Shown here: piece after piece, positions 48,628 to 58,372 of the stretch
Numbering within the stretch: position 1 is the first letter of the stretch
Layout of the letters: the number at the start of each line of letters is the position of its first letter
Source: Treponema sp.
GTDB lineage: Bacteria > Spirochaetota > Spirochaetia > Treponematales > Breznakiellaceae
Reading direction: 5' to 3'
NCBI GenBank assembly: GCA_031265845.1
Contig: JAISCC010000153.1
Span: 1-64,000 of the forward strand
Length of the DNA: 64,000 bases
Notes under the pieces: model-generated
Seen by the model: only the letters and a program-made list of their open reading frames with translations
What the model was told of the DNA's origin: nothing
The model's database searches: none
Program-made: the position numbers and the translations under genes

Positions 48628-49607
48628 GGCAACCCAAAGCCGAAGCCTTCGGCGATACTGGTGAGAAGGTCTTCTTCGAACTGTTTAAGACGTATGAAAC
48701 AGAATGCCGGAAGAAGTGAAAAAGGTTTGGCATGAAAACTTTGATATGTCCATTTGTAAAGGCGACGGGAAGCCTTGTTTTGAAAATAGCGAGGATCTAT
48801 TGCCCAATATGAAGAAGACGGCGTTGTTATTTCGCTGTTCACCAATTCCGCCCATTTCCAACGCGCCCAGTCATTGCGGACATCCAACGAGAATGCGCAC
48901 GAAGCAATCGCATCGCTTGTCAAGTCTTTTTTTCCGTCTATCGTTATGAGCATGGTTTTGATCCTTTCAACATTCATGTTGTAATAGGTTCTCATCCGCA
49001 ATGTCCACGATGCGTTCCTAAGCTGAATCTCATTGTCAATAATCTTTTCAATGCCAAAACGATCAGCGTGGGGAAGCCGCTCAAGCGCCGCGTAAAGCCG
49101 CGTATAGTAATGCTTGTCAAGTTTAGTTTGCAACGCAATCGTGTCTTGAAGCGTTTCCGGCGATCCTTTCAAATCGTTCAATAGAAATACGAATTCCGTA
49201 TTTTTAAGCATGCTTTCAATATCGGGATAGGCTTCGAAGTTGACGGTACGGAATTTCCCTATATCGGTGATGTGCGGAGGCTTCGCTTCTTTGTTGGCAA
49301 GGGCGGCAAACACATTCTTGAGATTCCCGTATTCATACGATTGAAGCATGAGAACAAGCAATTCCGGCGGATTGCGGAAACATCCGATAATCGTTCCAAT
49401 CTGCGCGATAGAACGGGCTGTGATGCGTCTTTCGAGGTCAGGGAGAAGCTCTCGTTCGGGAAGCTCTCTGCTTCCTTCCGGAAATACAAACCTATCCAAT
49501 TCGGCGAGGCGATTCACATTCATAAGAGAAAGGATGCGCTTGCCCACAAAGGAGTTGCCGATGATTCCGCATGTTTTTGCATAAATATACGCGCGCTCCC
49601 CGGACAT
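48588..49607 (-). CDS. V-type ATP synthase subunit C-like (AC39/V0D family, divergent)
   Basis: Position between subunit I and a coiled-coil gene; helical organisation with AYIYAKTCGIIGNSFVGKRI and C-terminal ROOT-like helices. Confidence 0.65.
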   Translation of the reverse strand: MSGERAYIYAKTCGIIGNSFVGKRILSLMNVNRLAELDRFVFPEGSRELPERELLPDLERRITARSIAQIGTIIGCFRNPPELLVLMLQSYEYGNLKNVFAALANKEAKPPHITDIGKFRTVNFEAYPDIESMLKNTEFVFLLNDLKGSPETLQDTIALQTKLDKHYYTRLYAALERLPHADRFGIEKIIDNEIQLRNASWTLRMRTYYNMNVERIKTMLITIDGKKDLTSDAIASCAFSLDVRNDWARWKWAELVNSEITTPSSSYWAIDPRYFQNKASRRLYKWTYQSFHAKPFSLLPAFCFIRLKQFEEDLLTSIAEGFGFGLPCRETLGLLGAVS

Positions 49608-50005
49608 TATTGTTCCCGCCCGGCTTCATAAGCGGGAGCAAACAATGGAGCTTCCGCTTTGGCTGTTTTTTTGATCGGTTCTTTTTTTTCTTCGCCACCA
49701 GCATTTTCAAACAACAGGCTTTCAAACAACTGTGAAAACCGCTCGTTATTCACTTGCATGACATTAAGACTTCCGGTAAAGTCATCAAGCTGCCTTTGAT
49801 ACGCACTCTTAACTGCGGCAATATCCGCTCTGTACTTTTCCTCAAGCGCGGCCGCTTCCGCGCTATAGGCGTCGTCATAACGCCGCCGGTTCTGCTTTTC
49901 CGCTTCCGCGATGCGCTTGCTGGCTTCCGCAGCCGCGTCTTTCACGAGCGCCGCCGCTTCCGCCTCTATTTTTAACAAGCGCCGCAAAACATCAGAGTCT
50001 TCCAC
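49607..50005 (-). CDS. Coiled-coil peripheral-stalk-like protein of the V-ATPase cluster
   Basis: Ala/Glu/Lys-rich helix LRRLLKIEAEAAALVKDAAAEASKRIAEAEKQNRRRYDDAYSAEAAALEEKY; abuts the subunit C-like gene. Confidence 0.6.
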   Translation of the reverse strand: MEDSDVLRRLLKIEAEAAALVKDAAAEASKRIAEAEKQNRRRYDDAYSAEAAALEEKYRADIAAVKSAYQRQLDDFTGSLNVMQVNNERFSQLFESLLFENAGGEEKKEPIKKTAKAEAPLFAPAYEAGREQ

Positions 50006-50052
50006 ATTTACTCCCCTATAAAACAGAACGGCGCATATTATGTTCGCGCCGC

Positions 50053-50523
50053 TTATATCATTTCTATAAAGTGATCTTCATATTCTTTAAGGGTGTTGTA
50101 AACGCCCTCTGCATTCTTCCGTGAACACATGTCTATATAGAATTGCGGGTTCAGAAGCAATTCGGCGAGATTTTTAAGCGCCTTGAGATGTTTGTCCGTT
50201 TCGCCCGGCACCAGAATCATAAAGATAAGGTGAACCGGCTGTCCGTCCAAGGCATCGTATTCAACGCCTTTTTTTGAAACGCCGCATATCCCTTGTATCT
50301 CGTCAAGAAAGAGCAATTTTCCATGCGGAATCGCAACCCCGGGTTTGATGCCTGTTGACATGAGCTTTTCTCTCTCTCTCAGACTTTTCAATATTTCTTC
50401 ACGCGCATTCGAATTTCTAACGGTACAAAAAAAATCAACCAGTTCCTCAAAAGCCTCATCTTTATCCTCGGCTTCTAAATTAATTTTAATGAGGTCTTTT
50501 GTAAACACTTCGCTTAGAAGCAT
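50053..50523 (-). CDS. PTS EIIA domain protein (PtsN/fructose IIA-type)
   Basis: LREREKLMSTGIKPGVAIPHGKLLFLDEIQGICGVSKKGVEYDALDGQPVHLIFMILVPGETDKHLKALKNLAELL. Confidence 0.9.
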   Translation of the reverse strand: MLLSEVFTKDLIKINLEAEDKDEAFEELVDFFCTVRNSNAREEILKSLREREKLMSTGIKPGVAIPHGKLLFLDEIQGICGVSKKGVEYDALDGQPVHLIFMILVPGETDKHLKALKNLAELLLNPQFYIDMCSRKNAEGVYNTLKEYEDHFIEMI

Positions 50524-50634
50524 ACTTCCTCCGTTTTTGGAACCAATGACTCCTAGTCGCAGGCGCCCCATCTGGATGATGCGGCGCCCGTGCGCGACGC
50601 TTGCTAAAAACCGCGTTTCATTGGTTCGCGCCAG

Positions 50635-50982
50635 CTATTCGGCTGTAGCGCCGGAATCGTCCGCGCCGCCCAACTCTTCATCCACCCAGTTGCCTGCGGA
50701 CGATTCGGTGGACAATTGCCTTCCCGCAGCTTCGACGCCCGATCCGGTGTCAGACTTGCTCACAAGGGCAAGCCCTAAACTCAAGATCAGAAACAACGCG
50801 CCTAACACAGAGGTCGCCCTGGTCAGTATGTTGCCAGAACGCGAACCAAACGCGGATGAACTTCCACCCGCAAAAATACCGCCTAAACTGTCACCTTCTT
50901 CATCCTGAATAAGGACAAGAAACACCAGCAGAATTGCTGTTATTATGAAAAACACCAACAGAACAATGCCTAAAGCGCCCAT
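50635..50982 (-). CDS. secG: Preprotein translocase subunit SecG
   Basis: Two TM helices; LVFLVLIQDEEGDSLGGIFAGGSSSAFGSRSGNILTRATSVLGALFLILSLGLA. Confidence 0.9.
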   Translation of the reverse strand: MGALGIVLLVFFIITAILLVFLVLIQDEEGDSLGGIFAGGSSSAFGSRSGNILTRATSVLGALFLILSLGLALVSKSDTGSGVEAAGRQLSTESSAGNWVDEELGGADDSGATAE

Positions 50983-51227
50983 TCACGCCACCTCATACCA
51001 TTAATTAGAAAATAACTCCAACCGGATTTTTTATCCACACTACAATCTTACATCAGAAACAAAATTTATGCAAGAGAGCCGCCGCTATTCTCTCATTGGA
51101 TAGACCGCCCTCATATCGCCTCCGCCTTTTCTGTTGTTTTATTCCACTATACTTCCGCTTATGCATCTTGTAAAGATATTAAACAGACTCTGATCGAAGC
51201 TTTTTCAAAATTTGGTAATGTTCTAAA

Positions 51228-51473
51228 ATTATTGAAGCAAACACACTCCCCCCAAAAACCAGACCTTTATTGCAAGGGCGACAACTATCTTGTGCGTCTG
51301 TTCTGTTTTTGAAAGACGCAGCCCTTTCCTCGCTAACCGGGCGCTCCAGGCTCTCAAGGACAGATGTTTCCTTTCAATCTTTTGCGTGTTTTTCTTCGTA
51401 ACAGTCAGAGCCTCTGATGAAAAACGCTCATAATACGCATAGTTGCTATCGGTATAGACGCTTTCTATATTAT
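51228..51473 (-). pseudogene. IS1-family transposase C-terminal fragment
   Basis: Frame translated by eye: YNIESVYTDSNYAYYERFSSEALTVTKKNTQKIERKHLSLRAWSARLARKGLRLSKTEQTHKIVVALAIKVWFLGGVCLLQ*, matching the InsB-type TxxIERxxLxLRxxxxRLxRKxxxFSK pattern. Confidence 0.75.
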
Positions 51474-51695
51474 AGTGGTTCTACGCAAAACCACCTGACA
51501 CCAACAATCGTAAATTGCAGTTTGAAGCGAATCACAAAGAGGGGCGCCGCCGCGTAAAACACGCTTCATATTCGCCCAGCCTTTCTCCATCGGATTACAA
51601 TCGGGGGAATGCGCGGGAGGAAGCTCCAAATTGGCTTTCGCCTTCCCGCATATTTCTTCAAGCGGTCTCTTTCTATGAAAACTTGCACGGTCCAT
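51465..51695 (-). pseudogene. IS630-family (DDE superfamily) transposase fragment
   Basis: MDRASFHRKRPLEEICGKAKANLELPPAHSPDCNPMEKGWANMKRVLR, the IS630 C-terminal pattern. Confidence 0.8.
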
Positions 51696-51696
51696 T

Positions 51697-52045
51697 CCAA
51701 CCGGCCTGAAATCTGATCGGGAGGCGGGTCTTGTTTGAACAAAGGCATGATTTCCCGTGCCAGCGCAGGGTCATCGCGTTTGGGGCTTGGCTTCCAACCT
51801 CCTCCATACGCTTAACGACTGGGACTCGCCGCCGGCGTACACCCCGCCGGTCCCGTTCCGGCTTATCTCGCGGCGTATGCCGCTTGCCTGCTTGCCGAGT
51901 GTCACTGGCGGAAGCTTTTGGGCAACCCCGCGCCTTCCATTGCCTGAGCGCGTTCCTTTCATCCGTGGTATAGTGGGTATACGGCGTCGTTTCCCTCCGA
52001 TAGCCTGGCGTAGCAGCCTTATTCCACCGTGTTTACGTTGCCGTT
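51697..52045 (-). pseudogene. IS30-family transposase N-terminal fragment, frame-disrupted
   Basis: Frames contain YTHYTTDERNALRQW, GIRREISRNGTGGVYAGGESQ, RRLEAKPQTR and PLFKQDPPPDQISGRLEW, in IS30 N-terminal order. Confidence 0.7.
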
Positions 52046-52346
52046 TCTATGCCCCGCTACTTTCGCACTTCAAATGAAATTCGACCTTATTATTTTTCCA
52101 ATATATTTTCATAAAATTTTTGGGGGCATTGCGTTTAACTACTTATACTCTCATGTCGCTAAAATAGCGATTCGCGCCGCCATACGCGCCGCGCCACGTT
52201 CGGACTGGCTGTGGTACAGCGCTTGGCTATGGCGCCACATTCGCCACACTGTATATAGGTGAACACGTTTGACGCACTCACCGGATGGAACGCGGATGAA
52301 ATGATTTTCATATGTAACGTGCAGATTCAGTAGAGTTCGTTGTAGT

Positions 52347-54056
52347 TTATTTCGTGATGTCCTTCACGAGCCGACGGAATTCGCGCTGTGTTTCCTTGTC
52401 CGGAGGGCCGGGTCCGTAGAGAGCTTCCTCGAAAATTTCGCCGCAACGAAGGATGGCTAGGGATATCCCGGGACTCTGTCCGGGCGGGGGCATCGCGGAG
52501 GCGATGCTTCCCTTCTCATGATCGGCGCCGGGGCTTGTCCGGGTTGCGGCGCTGGCGAGGAGGTCGCAGAATTCGCCGGGTCCCATGCTGGGTTTCCAGC
52601 TTGTGTGGCAGTTCCGCTCTCCCCACAGGATGAGGCGGGCAAAGAGGCTGAGGCTTTGCCGCAGTTCGCGCCTGCGGGTTTTGGACCAGGCGCTCATGAT
52701 GTCCTCCGTCACGCTTTGCAGGTCTCCGTCGCTGACGCTGATCTGTGTTGCGGGGGATCGACCCAGGCATCCGAAAAAGTTGCGGAGCGCCCGTTTTAGT
52801 CCGAAGAGACCGCTACGGACGAGGCGGAACACTTTGAGGAGGAAGGGTATCTTGCCGGAGCTGGCTTTGATGGTGAAGAGGGGTTTTACCATGAACCACA
52901 GGAAGGCTGCGATGATCAGGGTCAGAGCGATGTAGAGGAGGTAATTCCAGAATGGCCAGGGTTCAGTTTCCTCGACGCCAAGTGACTCTATGAGGCTCGG
53001 GGCATCGAGGGGCATGGACTGGGACTGATCGGGTAGTTCGAGAGGGCGCTCTATGAGTTGCTTGGGGCGGATGAGGAGGCGGGCGAGCCAAGCGAAAAAC
53101 GCGGCGATGATGGAGATGGGAAGCAGGTTGTTGTTCGAGGCGCAGAGGGCGGCAAGGAGTCCGGCGGCGGCGCAGAACAGTATTCCCGCTCCGATGCGGT
53201 TGCGGCGTTCGGGGGCGGGGACGGCGATGCCTTCGCCGGCGAAGCGCTGTTCCTGGCGGAACTGGTTAAGGAGTGAGAAGATGACTGCGGCCATTACGAT
53301 GACGATCATGGTGAGTGTGCGCTGGAAAAGCGAAAGAGGGGCTTTGAGGAAGCCGCAGGCGAGGGCGAGGGCGAAAACGATTCCCAGTTGGATGCTGTAG
53401 CGTCGAATCGTCAAGCGGCTCTGGGTTTCCGCTGCCACCATGACGCTGGCGTTTTCCAGCATGATCCGGCGCAGTTCCTCGCCCTGGTGGTGGCGCAGGT
53501 AGCGCTCGAACAGTTCCCGGGCGTGGAACAAGCCCCGCAGGCGGATGACGAAGACCCAGATGTACAGGGCGGACAGGGCCGCAGTGATGTTTCCCGGGGC
53601 CGGGAAGAATTGGCGCACGATGCCGGACAGGCTGAGGGGGAGTCTGAACGACAGGAGGGACGAGGTGAGGTAGGCGGCGGCGATGGACAAGATTCCTCCG
53701 CGGATGTGGGCGGCGTTGTGGCTAGTTCGGGGGTCCAAGAATTCCAGATAGATGGTTACGGCGGCGCTGACGAGCAGAGCGGGCGCATAGATAGCTAGGG
53801 CCATGGATGGGCCGAAGAGGGGGATGTCCGGCAACAGGCGGTGGATCAGAGCGAGTCCCGCAGGCAAGAGGCAGACGAGGATGGACCAAGGCAGGTACAG
53901 GGACAGGACGCGATAGAAGGGATTGCGCGGTACTGCGCGGGGGTCCAAGGGGTCGGGGCGCTCGTCCGCCGGGTCCTCGCCATCGGGCCGGAACCGGTTG
54001 ATTTGGCCGGTTGCTGTCTGATCAGGGACTGTCTGTCCGGGTTTAGAGGATATCAT
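52347..54056 (-). CDS. Multi-TM protein with DUF4129-like C-terminus, third gene of the MoxR cluster
   Basis: Start at MISSKPGQ; several TM segments, then C-terminal SLSLFARLILWGERNCHTSWKPSMGPGEFCDLLA...GEIFEEALYGPGPPDKETQREFRRLV. Confidence 0.6.
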   Translation of the reverse strand: MISSKPGQTVPDQTATGQINRFRPDGEDPADERPDPLDPRAVPRNPFYRVLSLYLPWSILVCLLPAGLALIHRLLPDIPLFGPSMALAIYAPALLVSAAVTIYLEFLDPRTSHNAAHIRGGILSIAAAYLTSSLLSFRLPLSLSGIVRQFFPAPGNITAALSALYIWVFVIRLRGLFHARELFERYLRHHQGEELRRIMLENASVMVAAETQSRLTIRRYSIQLGIVFALALACGFLKAPLSLFQRTLTMIVIVMAAVIFSLLNQFRQEQRFAGEGIAVPAPERRNRIGAGILFCAAAGLLAALCASNNNLLPISIIAAFFAWLARLLIRPKQLIERPLELPDQSQSMPLDAPSLIESLGVEETEPWPFWNYLLYIALTLIIAAFLWFMVKPLFTIKASSGKIPFLLKVFRLVRSGLFGLKRALRNFFGCLGRSPATQISVSDGDLQSVTEDIMSAWSKTRRRELRQSLSLFARLILWGERNCHTSWKPSMGPGEFCDLLASAATRTSPGADHEKGSIASAMPPPGQSPGISLAILRCGEIFEEALYGPGPPDKETQREFRRLVKDITK

Positions 54057-55410
54057 AGCCGCTCTCCCGCATTTGGTAACGAGGCGCGCCGCCCGGCGCG
54101 AGGGAGGACAGCCGTCGTTCGTCAAGGACCAGATATTCCAGGCTCAGGCGGCAGTCCCGCAGGGTGTTGAGGGCGATGTAGTCCTCATCCGACAGGTCCG
54201 GTCCGGTGTAGACGAGGCGGGCGCCGTAAGGGAGGCGCTTGCCCTGGTCCAGCAAGGATCGGGCGCTGCCGCGCAGGTTCGCCGGTCCGGGGTTTTGAGG
54301 AATATGGTCTCCTGCTGACCGGGGATTCGTCGAGTTAGGCTGAGTCCTCGTTTGGTTTGATTGGGAGCCCGCCGTGTCCGCAGTGACCCCGTCGGCGGGG
54401 GCGCGGGGCCGTTTGATGGCGGCCAGGCGCTCCATGATGGGAAGCAGGGTGAAGGGGCTGGGTTTGATGAGGTTGCCGGGGCCGACGTCCGGTTCCCCCC
54501 AGGGCATGTAGAGGATCATCCCCAGGTCCTGACGATCCCGGGAGGCCATAAGGCAGAGGGACGCGGCGGCCTCAATGGCCCGCTCGAACCACAGTTCCCG
54601 TTTGCGCAGAGTGTACTCGTCGGGGTCCAGATTGAGGAAGACCACCAGCGGGTAGGAGATCGCCGCCTCGTACTCGTTGACCAGCAGGGTGGGCGTGTGG
54701 GCGGTGTACCGGGTCTCTAGTTCCGGGGGTCTTTGTGTCGCCAGACTCCTGATCGAGGCTTTCCAGTTGATCCGCCGGGGCTCGTCCCCCGATCTGTACT
54801 CGCGCAGAGAGCGGCGGCGGGTCAGATCCTCGTACAGGGGGTTGCGGCTGGAGAGTTTGCCCAAGGGGATGCCGCCGGGGTTGGGGATGGCGACCCTGCC
54901 GGGCGCCGGGTAGACGACGAGGCGCGTGGTTTCCTCCGCGATGACAACGAAGGGGAAGAGTCCCAAGGGGTCGGAGCAACGCAGTTGGGCGGGACCCAAG
55001 CTGCCGGTGCAACGTTCCGAACAGTAGGCCCGCCAGGTAAAGGACAGGCGGGAGCGGCCTGGCAGGGTGGCGAGGCGTTTGTGATTCTTAAACACGGCCA
55101 AGTCCCCGGGACAATCCCCCATGGCCAGCATGAAGGCCGGCAGGGGTCCGGTGTTTTCCACGGTCAGTTCGACATCGACCCACCCGAAGCGGAAGCAACG
55201 GATCTCCCGGTCACGGCGGATCACGCGGAGGCGGCGAAACAGGCGCTCGCTGTACATGCGGGCGCCCAGGATCACGAGCAAGGCGAACAAGGCCATGAAC
55301 TGGAGCAGGTACAGGGGGGAAAAGAGGTACACCACGGCGCAGAAGCCAGCCAAACCGAACAGGCGTCTCGGACCCGTCTTGTGCACCTGGGTCAAACCGG
55401 CGCCCTTCAT
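54043..55410 (-). CDS. DUF58 domain-containing protein (second locus)
   Basis: SSRNPLYEDLTRRRSLREYRSGDEPRRINWKASIRS; two N-terminal TM segments. Confidence 0.88.
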   Translation of the reverse strand: MKGAGLTQVHKTGPRRLFGLAGFCAVVYLFSPLYLLQFMALFALLVILGARMYSERLFRRLRVIRRDREIRCFRFGWVDVELTVENTGPLPAFMLAMGDCPGDLAVFKNHKRLATLPGRSRLSFTWRAYCSERCTGSLGPAQLRCSDPLGLFPFVVIAEETTRLVVYPAPGRVAIPNPGGIPLGKLSSRNPLYEDLTRRRSLREYRSGDEPRRINWKASIRSLATQRPPELETRYTAHTPTLLVNEYEAAISYPLVVFLNLDPDEYTLRKRELWFERAIEAAASLCLMASRDRQDLGMILYMPWGEPDVGPGNLIKPSPFTLLPIMERLAAIKRPRAPADGVTADTAGSQSNQTRTQPNSTNPRSAGDHIPQNPGPANLRGSARSLLDQGKRLPYGARLVYTGPDLSDEDYIALNTLRDCRLSLEYLVLDERRLSSLAPGGAPRYQMRESGYDIL

Positions 55411-56390
55411 GGCGCAGTGTACTCCGGCACGGGCGTACGGTCCATGATGGAGGCGATGATCCGGTCGGGGGTGACGCCTCGGACCAGAGCCTCCGGGGAG
55501 AGAAGCATCCGCTGGCGGAACACGGGCGGCGCCAGTTCCTTGATGTCCTCAGGGGTTACGAAGTTCCGTCCCCGAATCGCCGCCAGGGCCTGCCCGGCCC
55601 GGTATAGGGCAAGGCTGCCCCGAGGGGAGACGCCTACCCGCAGGTTGGGTTCCTGCCGGGTGGCCTGCACCAGGGTAAGGATATAACCTTTAACCGCCGG
55701 CTCCACATGTATCTGCGTAACCGCCTCCTGGAGTACCAATATCTCAGAGGACTCCGCCACCTGCGTCAGATCGGTTACGGGGTGGCTCAGGCGGCGCTGG
55801 TTTTCCAGTACCTGTCCCTCGGACTCTCGATCCGGGTAGCCCAGGGCCATGGAGAGGAGGAAGCGGTCCTTTTGCGCTTCCGGCAAAGGAAAGGTTCCCT
55901 CGAACTCCACAGGGTTTTCGGTGGCCAGCACGAAAAAAGGATCCGGCAGGGCCATACGTTTCCCCTCTGCGGAGATCTGTCCTTCCGCCATAGCCTCCAG
56001 CAGAGCGGATTGGGAGCGGGGAGTGGCCCGGTTGATCTCGTCCACCAGGATGAACTGGTTTACGATGGGGCCGGGGCGGTACACGAAGTCTCCATCCTGC
56101 CATACCGAGACCCCAAGGATGTCTGCGGGCAACAAATCCGGGGTGCACTGTATCCGGACGAAACTGATCCCCAGGCTGCTGGCAAAGGCGCGGGCCAGGA
56201 TGGTCTTGCCCGTGCCGGGGACATCCTCCAGCAACACGTGTCCCCGGGCAAGAAAGGCGGCGATGAGCGTGTCAATGGACCCGCCCTTTCCCAAAAACAC
56301 TTTTTCGATGTTCGCTTTGACACGACCAGCAAATTCACCGATCCTGACGGAACTGGCCGTTGCACAGTTTCCGCTTCCCTGTTCTTTCAT
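55407..56390 (-). CDS. MoxR-family AAA+ ATPase
   Basis: GHVLLEDVPGTGKTILARAFASSLGISFVRIQCTPDLLPADILG, ILVDEINRATPRSQSALLEAMAEGQIS, ATENPVEFEGTFPLPEAQKDRFLL. Confidence 0.95.
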   Translation of the reverse strand: MKEQGSGNCATASSVRIGEFAGRVKANIEKVFLGKGGSIDTLIAAFLARGHVLLEDVPGTGKTILARAFASSLGISFVRIQCTPDLLPADILGVSVWQDGDFVYRPGPIVNQFILVDEINRATPRSQSALLEAMAEGQISAEGKRMALPDPFFVLATENPVEFEGTFPLPEAQKDRFLLSMALGYPDRESEGQVLENQRRLSHPVTDLTQVAESSEILVLQEAVTQIHVEPAVKGYILTLVQATRQEPNLRVGVSPRGSLALYRAGQALAAIRGRNFVTPEDIKELAPPVFRQRMLLSPEALVRGVTPDRIIASIMDRTPVPEYTAP

Positions 56391-56693
56391 AATGGGTGTA
56401 GTATATTTCATTTTTTGAATAATTGGAAGACTATTAGACACATGGGAAATTTGGGGATTATCAATTCGTATCCGATTTGACAAAATTTTGATCCGTATTC
56501 GCAGCGATAACTGGTTTTCCATCTGCAAGACCATTCAGACTATGTTATTCGAGCCCGGAAGGTGGCGTTTATCTAGGATATAGGTCAGGAGATATCTTCC
56601 TTTAACTGCAATAAGCGGATGGCGGAAGCCTTTGAAGAGGCGAACGGACTGATTGCGCTTGTTTTTTTTCACTCGTTATGCTATAGTCATTGC

Positions 56694-57536
56694 ATGATGT
56701 ACAAATTTTTTCAAACTTGTTCAGGCGCGCTTGTCATTGCCGGCATAGTGTTTTTATTCGCGTCCTGCGAATCTTCCCCACCCAGACAGAATCCCAACAT
56801 GATAGCGGACATTGATCCCATTGAAATCGGAACGGTTACGGTGCAATTCGATAAATTTTTCTCTTCTTCTATAGAAGCGAAAGAGACTAAGGTGTTCTTC
56901 GATCCCCGCATCAACGCCGTGTATGTGACGTTCAAATACCAAACGCTGACTTATCTGCAATACTGGGACAAACCCAACCGCGACGCTTTTATCGCGGCGT
57001 TTGAGCGCTACAAAAGCGACTATAACGCGCAGGCGCTTATCACCAAAGACTCAAAATCCCGTGCGATTTATGGGGCATTGCAAGGCATGACGGTATGGAG
57101 TACATTGCCCGCCTCTTTTTCCGAAAGGACGACCGCATATCCCAAACTATGCATCGGCTATTCGTTCAAAAAAACTTCATCGGGACAGCTCACACCGTAT
57201 TTTTCCACCCTCCAGCTTGAAGCGAAGGCGGAATCGGACAGTTCAGGCTCCGACAGTAAACCCACAAAGACATCGTTGCGTATCAGAATGTACTACACAC
57301 GAGACCAAGCGGAAACGCTTGCCGCGTATCTTGACGACAACTTCCTCATGAGCTTGGTCAGAGATTTCGCAAAACCGTCCAGCGCGATCCCTGTGGACGA
57401 TGATTATTTTAACAGCGCGAAGACTCCGGCGCCGCAGATACAGGCGGATGACGCTTCCTCCACGGATGAGCCGCCAGATGAACTGGCGACTGAAGCCGAG
57501 GCCGTTGACGGATCATCTGATGAAACAACGCCGTAG
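56694..57536 (+). CDS. Putative lipoprotein
   Basis: Signal with lipobox VFLFASCES; no recognised domain. Confidence 0.65.
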   Translation: MMYKFFQTCSGALVIAGIVFLFASCESSPPRQNPNMIADIDPIEIGTVTVQFDKFFSSSIEAKETKVFFDPRINAVYVTFKYQTLTYLQYWDKPNRDAFIAAFERYKSDYNAQALITKDSKSRAIYGALQGMTVWSTLPASFSERTTAYPKLCIGYSFKKTSSGQLTPYFSTLQLEAKAESDSSGSDSKPTKTSLRIRMYYTRDQAETLAAYLDDNFLMSLVRDFAKPSSAIPVDDDYFNSAKTPAPQIQADDASSTDEPPDELATEAEAVDGSSDETTP

Positions 57537-57860
57537 CTATTATGCGTGAAACAGGATCGGGCGTCGCTCCATGTTTTTTCTTTCTATAATTGAGGGCGAG
57601 TAGTTGCGAGATAGACTGCTGAGCGAGATTAGTTTTCGGGATATGATTTAAAAAGCGGTTTTAAAATTTAGATTTCAAAACCGCTTCGGAAACTACTCTC
57701 GTTGTCGCCACAAAAACATGTTTGGAATTCCGCTCTGTATTGTTATTATTTCAAGCCAAACCCGAATGCCAACATAACGATCAGCATTCCCAAAGAAAAC
57801 ACGCTCTTTTTCATAAAAGCTCCTTTGCCATCTAAAAAGACGAGTTATGGTATAGATTCA

Positions 57861-57936
57861 GTCTATATAGACTGATATATAGCATATAGTATTCTATTTA
57901 GATTTATTTTTCAAGCATATTTATGTCTGTTTAGAC
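57861..57936. promoter_or_regulatory. Three GTCTATATAGAC-like candidate operators
   Basis: GTCTATATAGAC 57861-57872 (inside the 18-bp palindrome TCAGTCTATATAGACTGA 57858-57875), TTCTATTTAGAT 57892-57903, GTCTGTTTAGAC 57925-57936. Confidence 0.65.
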
Positions 57937-57968
57937 AGAATTTAAAAAGCAGCTTGTATACTATTTCC

Positions 57969-58280
57969 ATGAACGCCGAACTATTTTGGGAAAATGTAAA
58001 AAAGAGAATAAAACAGCAGAATACCACTCAGGAATGGATTGCCAAAAGATCAGGAATCAGTTTTAACACTTTTCAAGGATGGATCGCAAAAGGAATTTAT
58101 CCAAGAGTTAATGACGCTATACGGATAGCATCGGCTCTCAACACTTCTGTTGAATATCTCGCAAGCGGCGCCGTACAACAGGAAGACAATAATAAGAATG
58201 CGGAAATAATAGACAGACAATTATCTTGCGTGTATGAACACCTGAAAATAATAGAAAATGTCGTCAAGGGGTTGACTTGA
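57969..58280 (+). CDS. XRE/CI-like helix-turn-helix regulator
   Basis: MNAELFWENVKKRIKQQNTTQEWIAKRSGISFNTFQGWIAKGIYPRVNDAIRIASALNTSVEYLASG. Confidence 0.85.
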   Translation: MNAELFWENVKKRIKQQNTTQEWIAKRSGISFNTFQGWIAKGIYPRVNDAIRIASALNTSVEYLASGAVQQEDNNKNAEIIDRQLSCVYEHLKIIENVVKGLT

Positions 58281-58372
58281 GTGGATGAAACGGTCCAAAC
58301 CTTGATTTTTTTGTCCGTACCGGGACGCTTTTATCGCGGCATCGCCAGATCAGCCCTTGAAACACGCCGCAG

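Noticed and set aside
52388-55686. Long plus-strand ORFs opposite the MoxR/DUF58 cluster (e.g. 54733..55686, 53388..53798)
   Set aside because: They are antisense to well-recognised proteins in a high-GC region where long spurious ORFs are expected; low-complexity Gly/Arg-rich translations with no domain.
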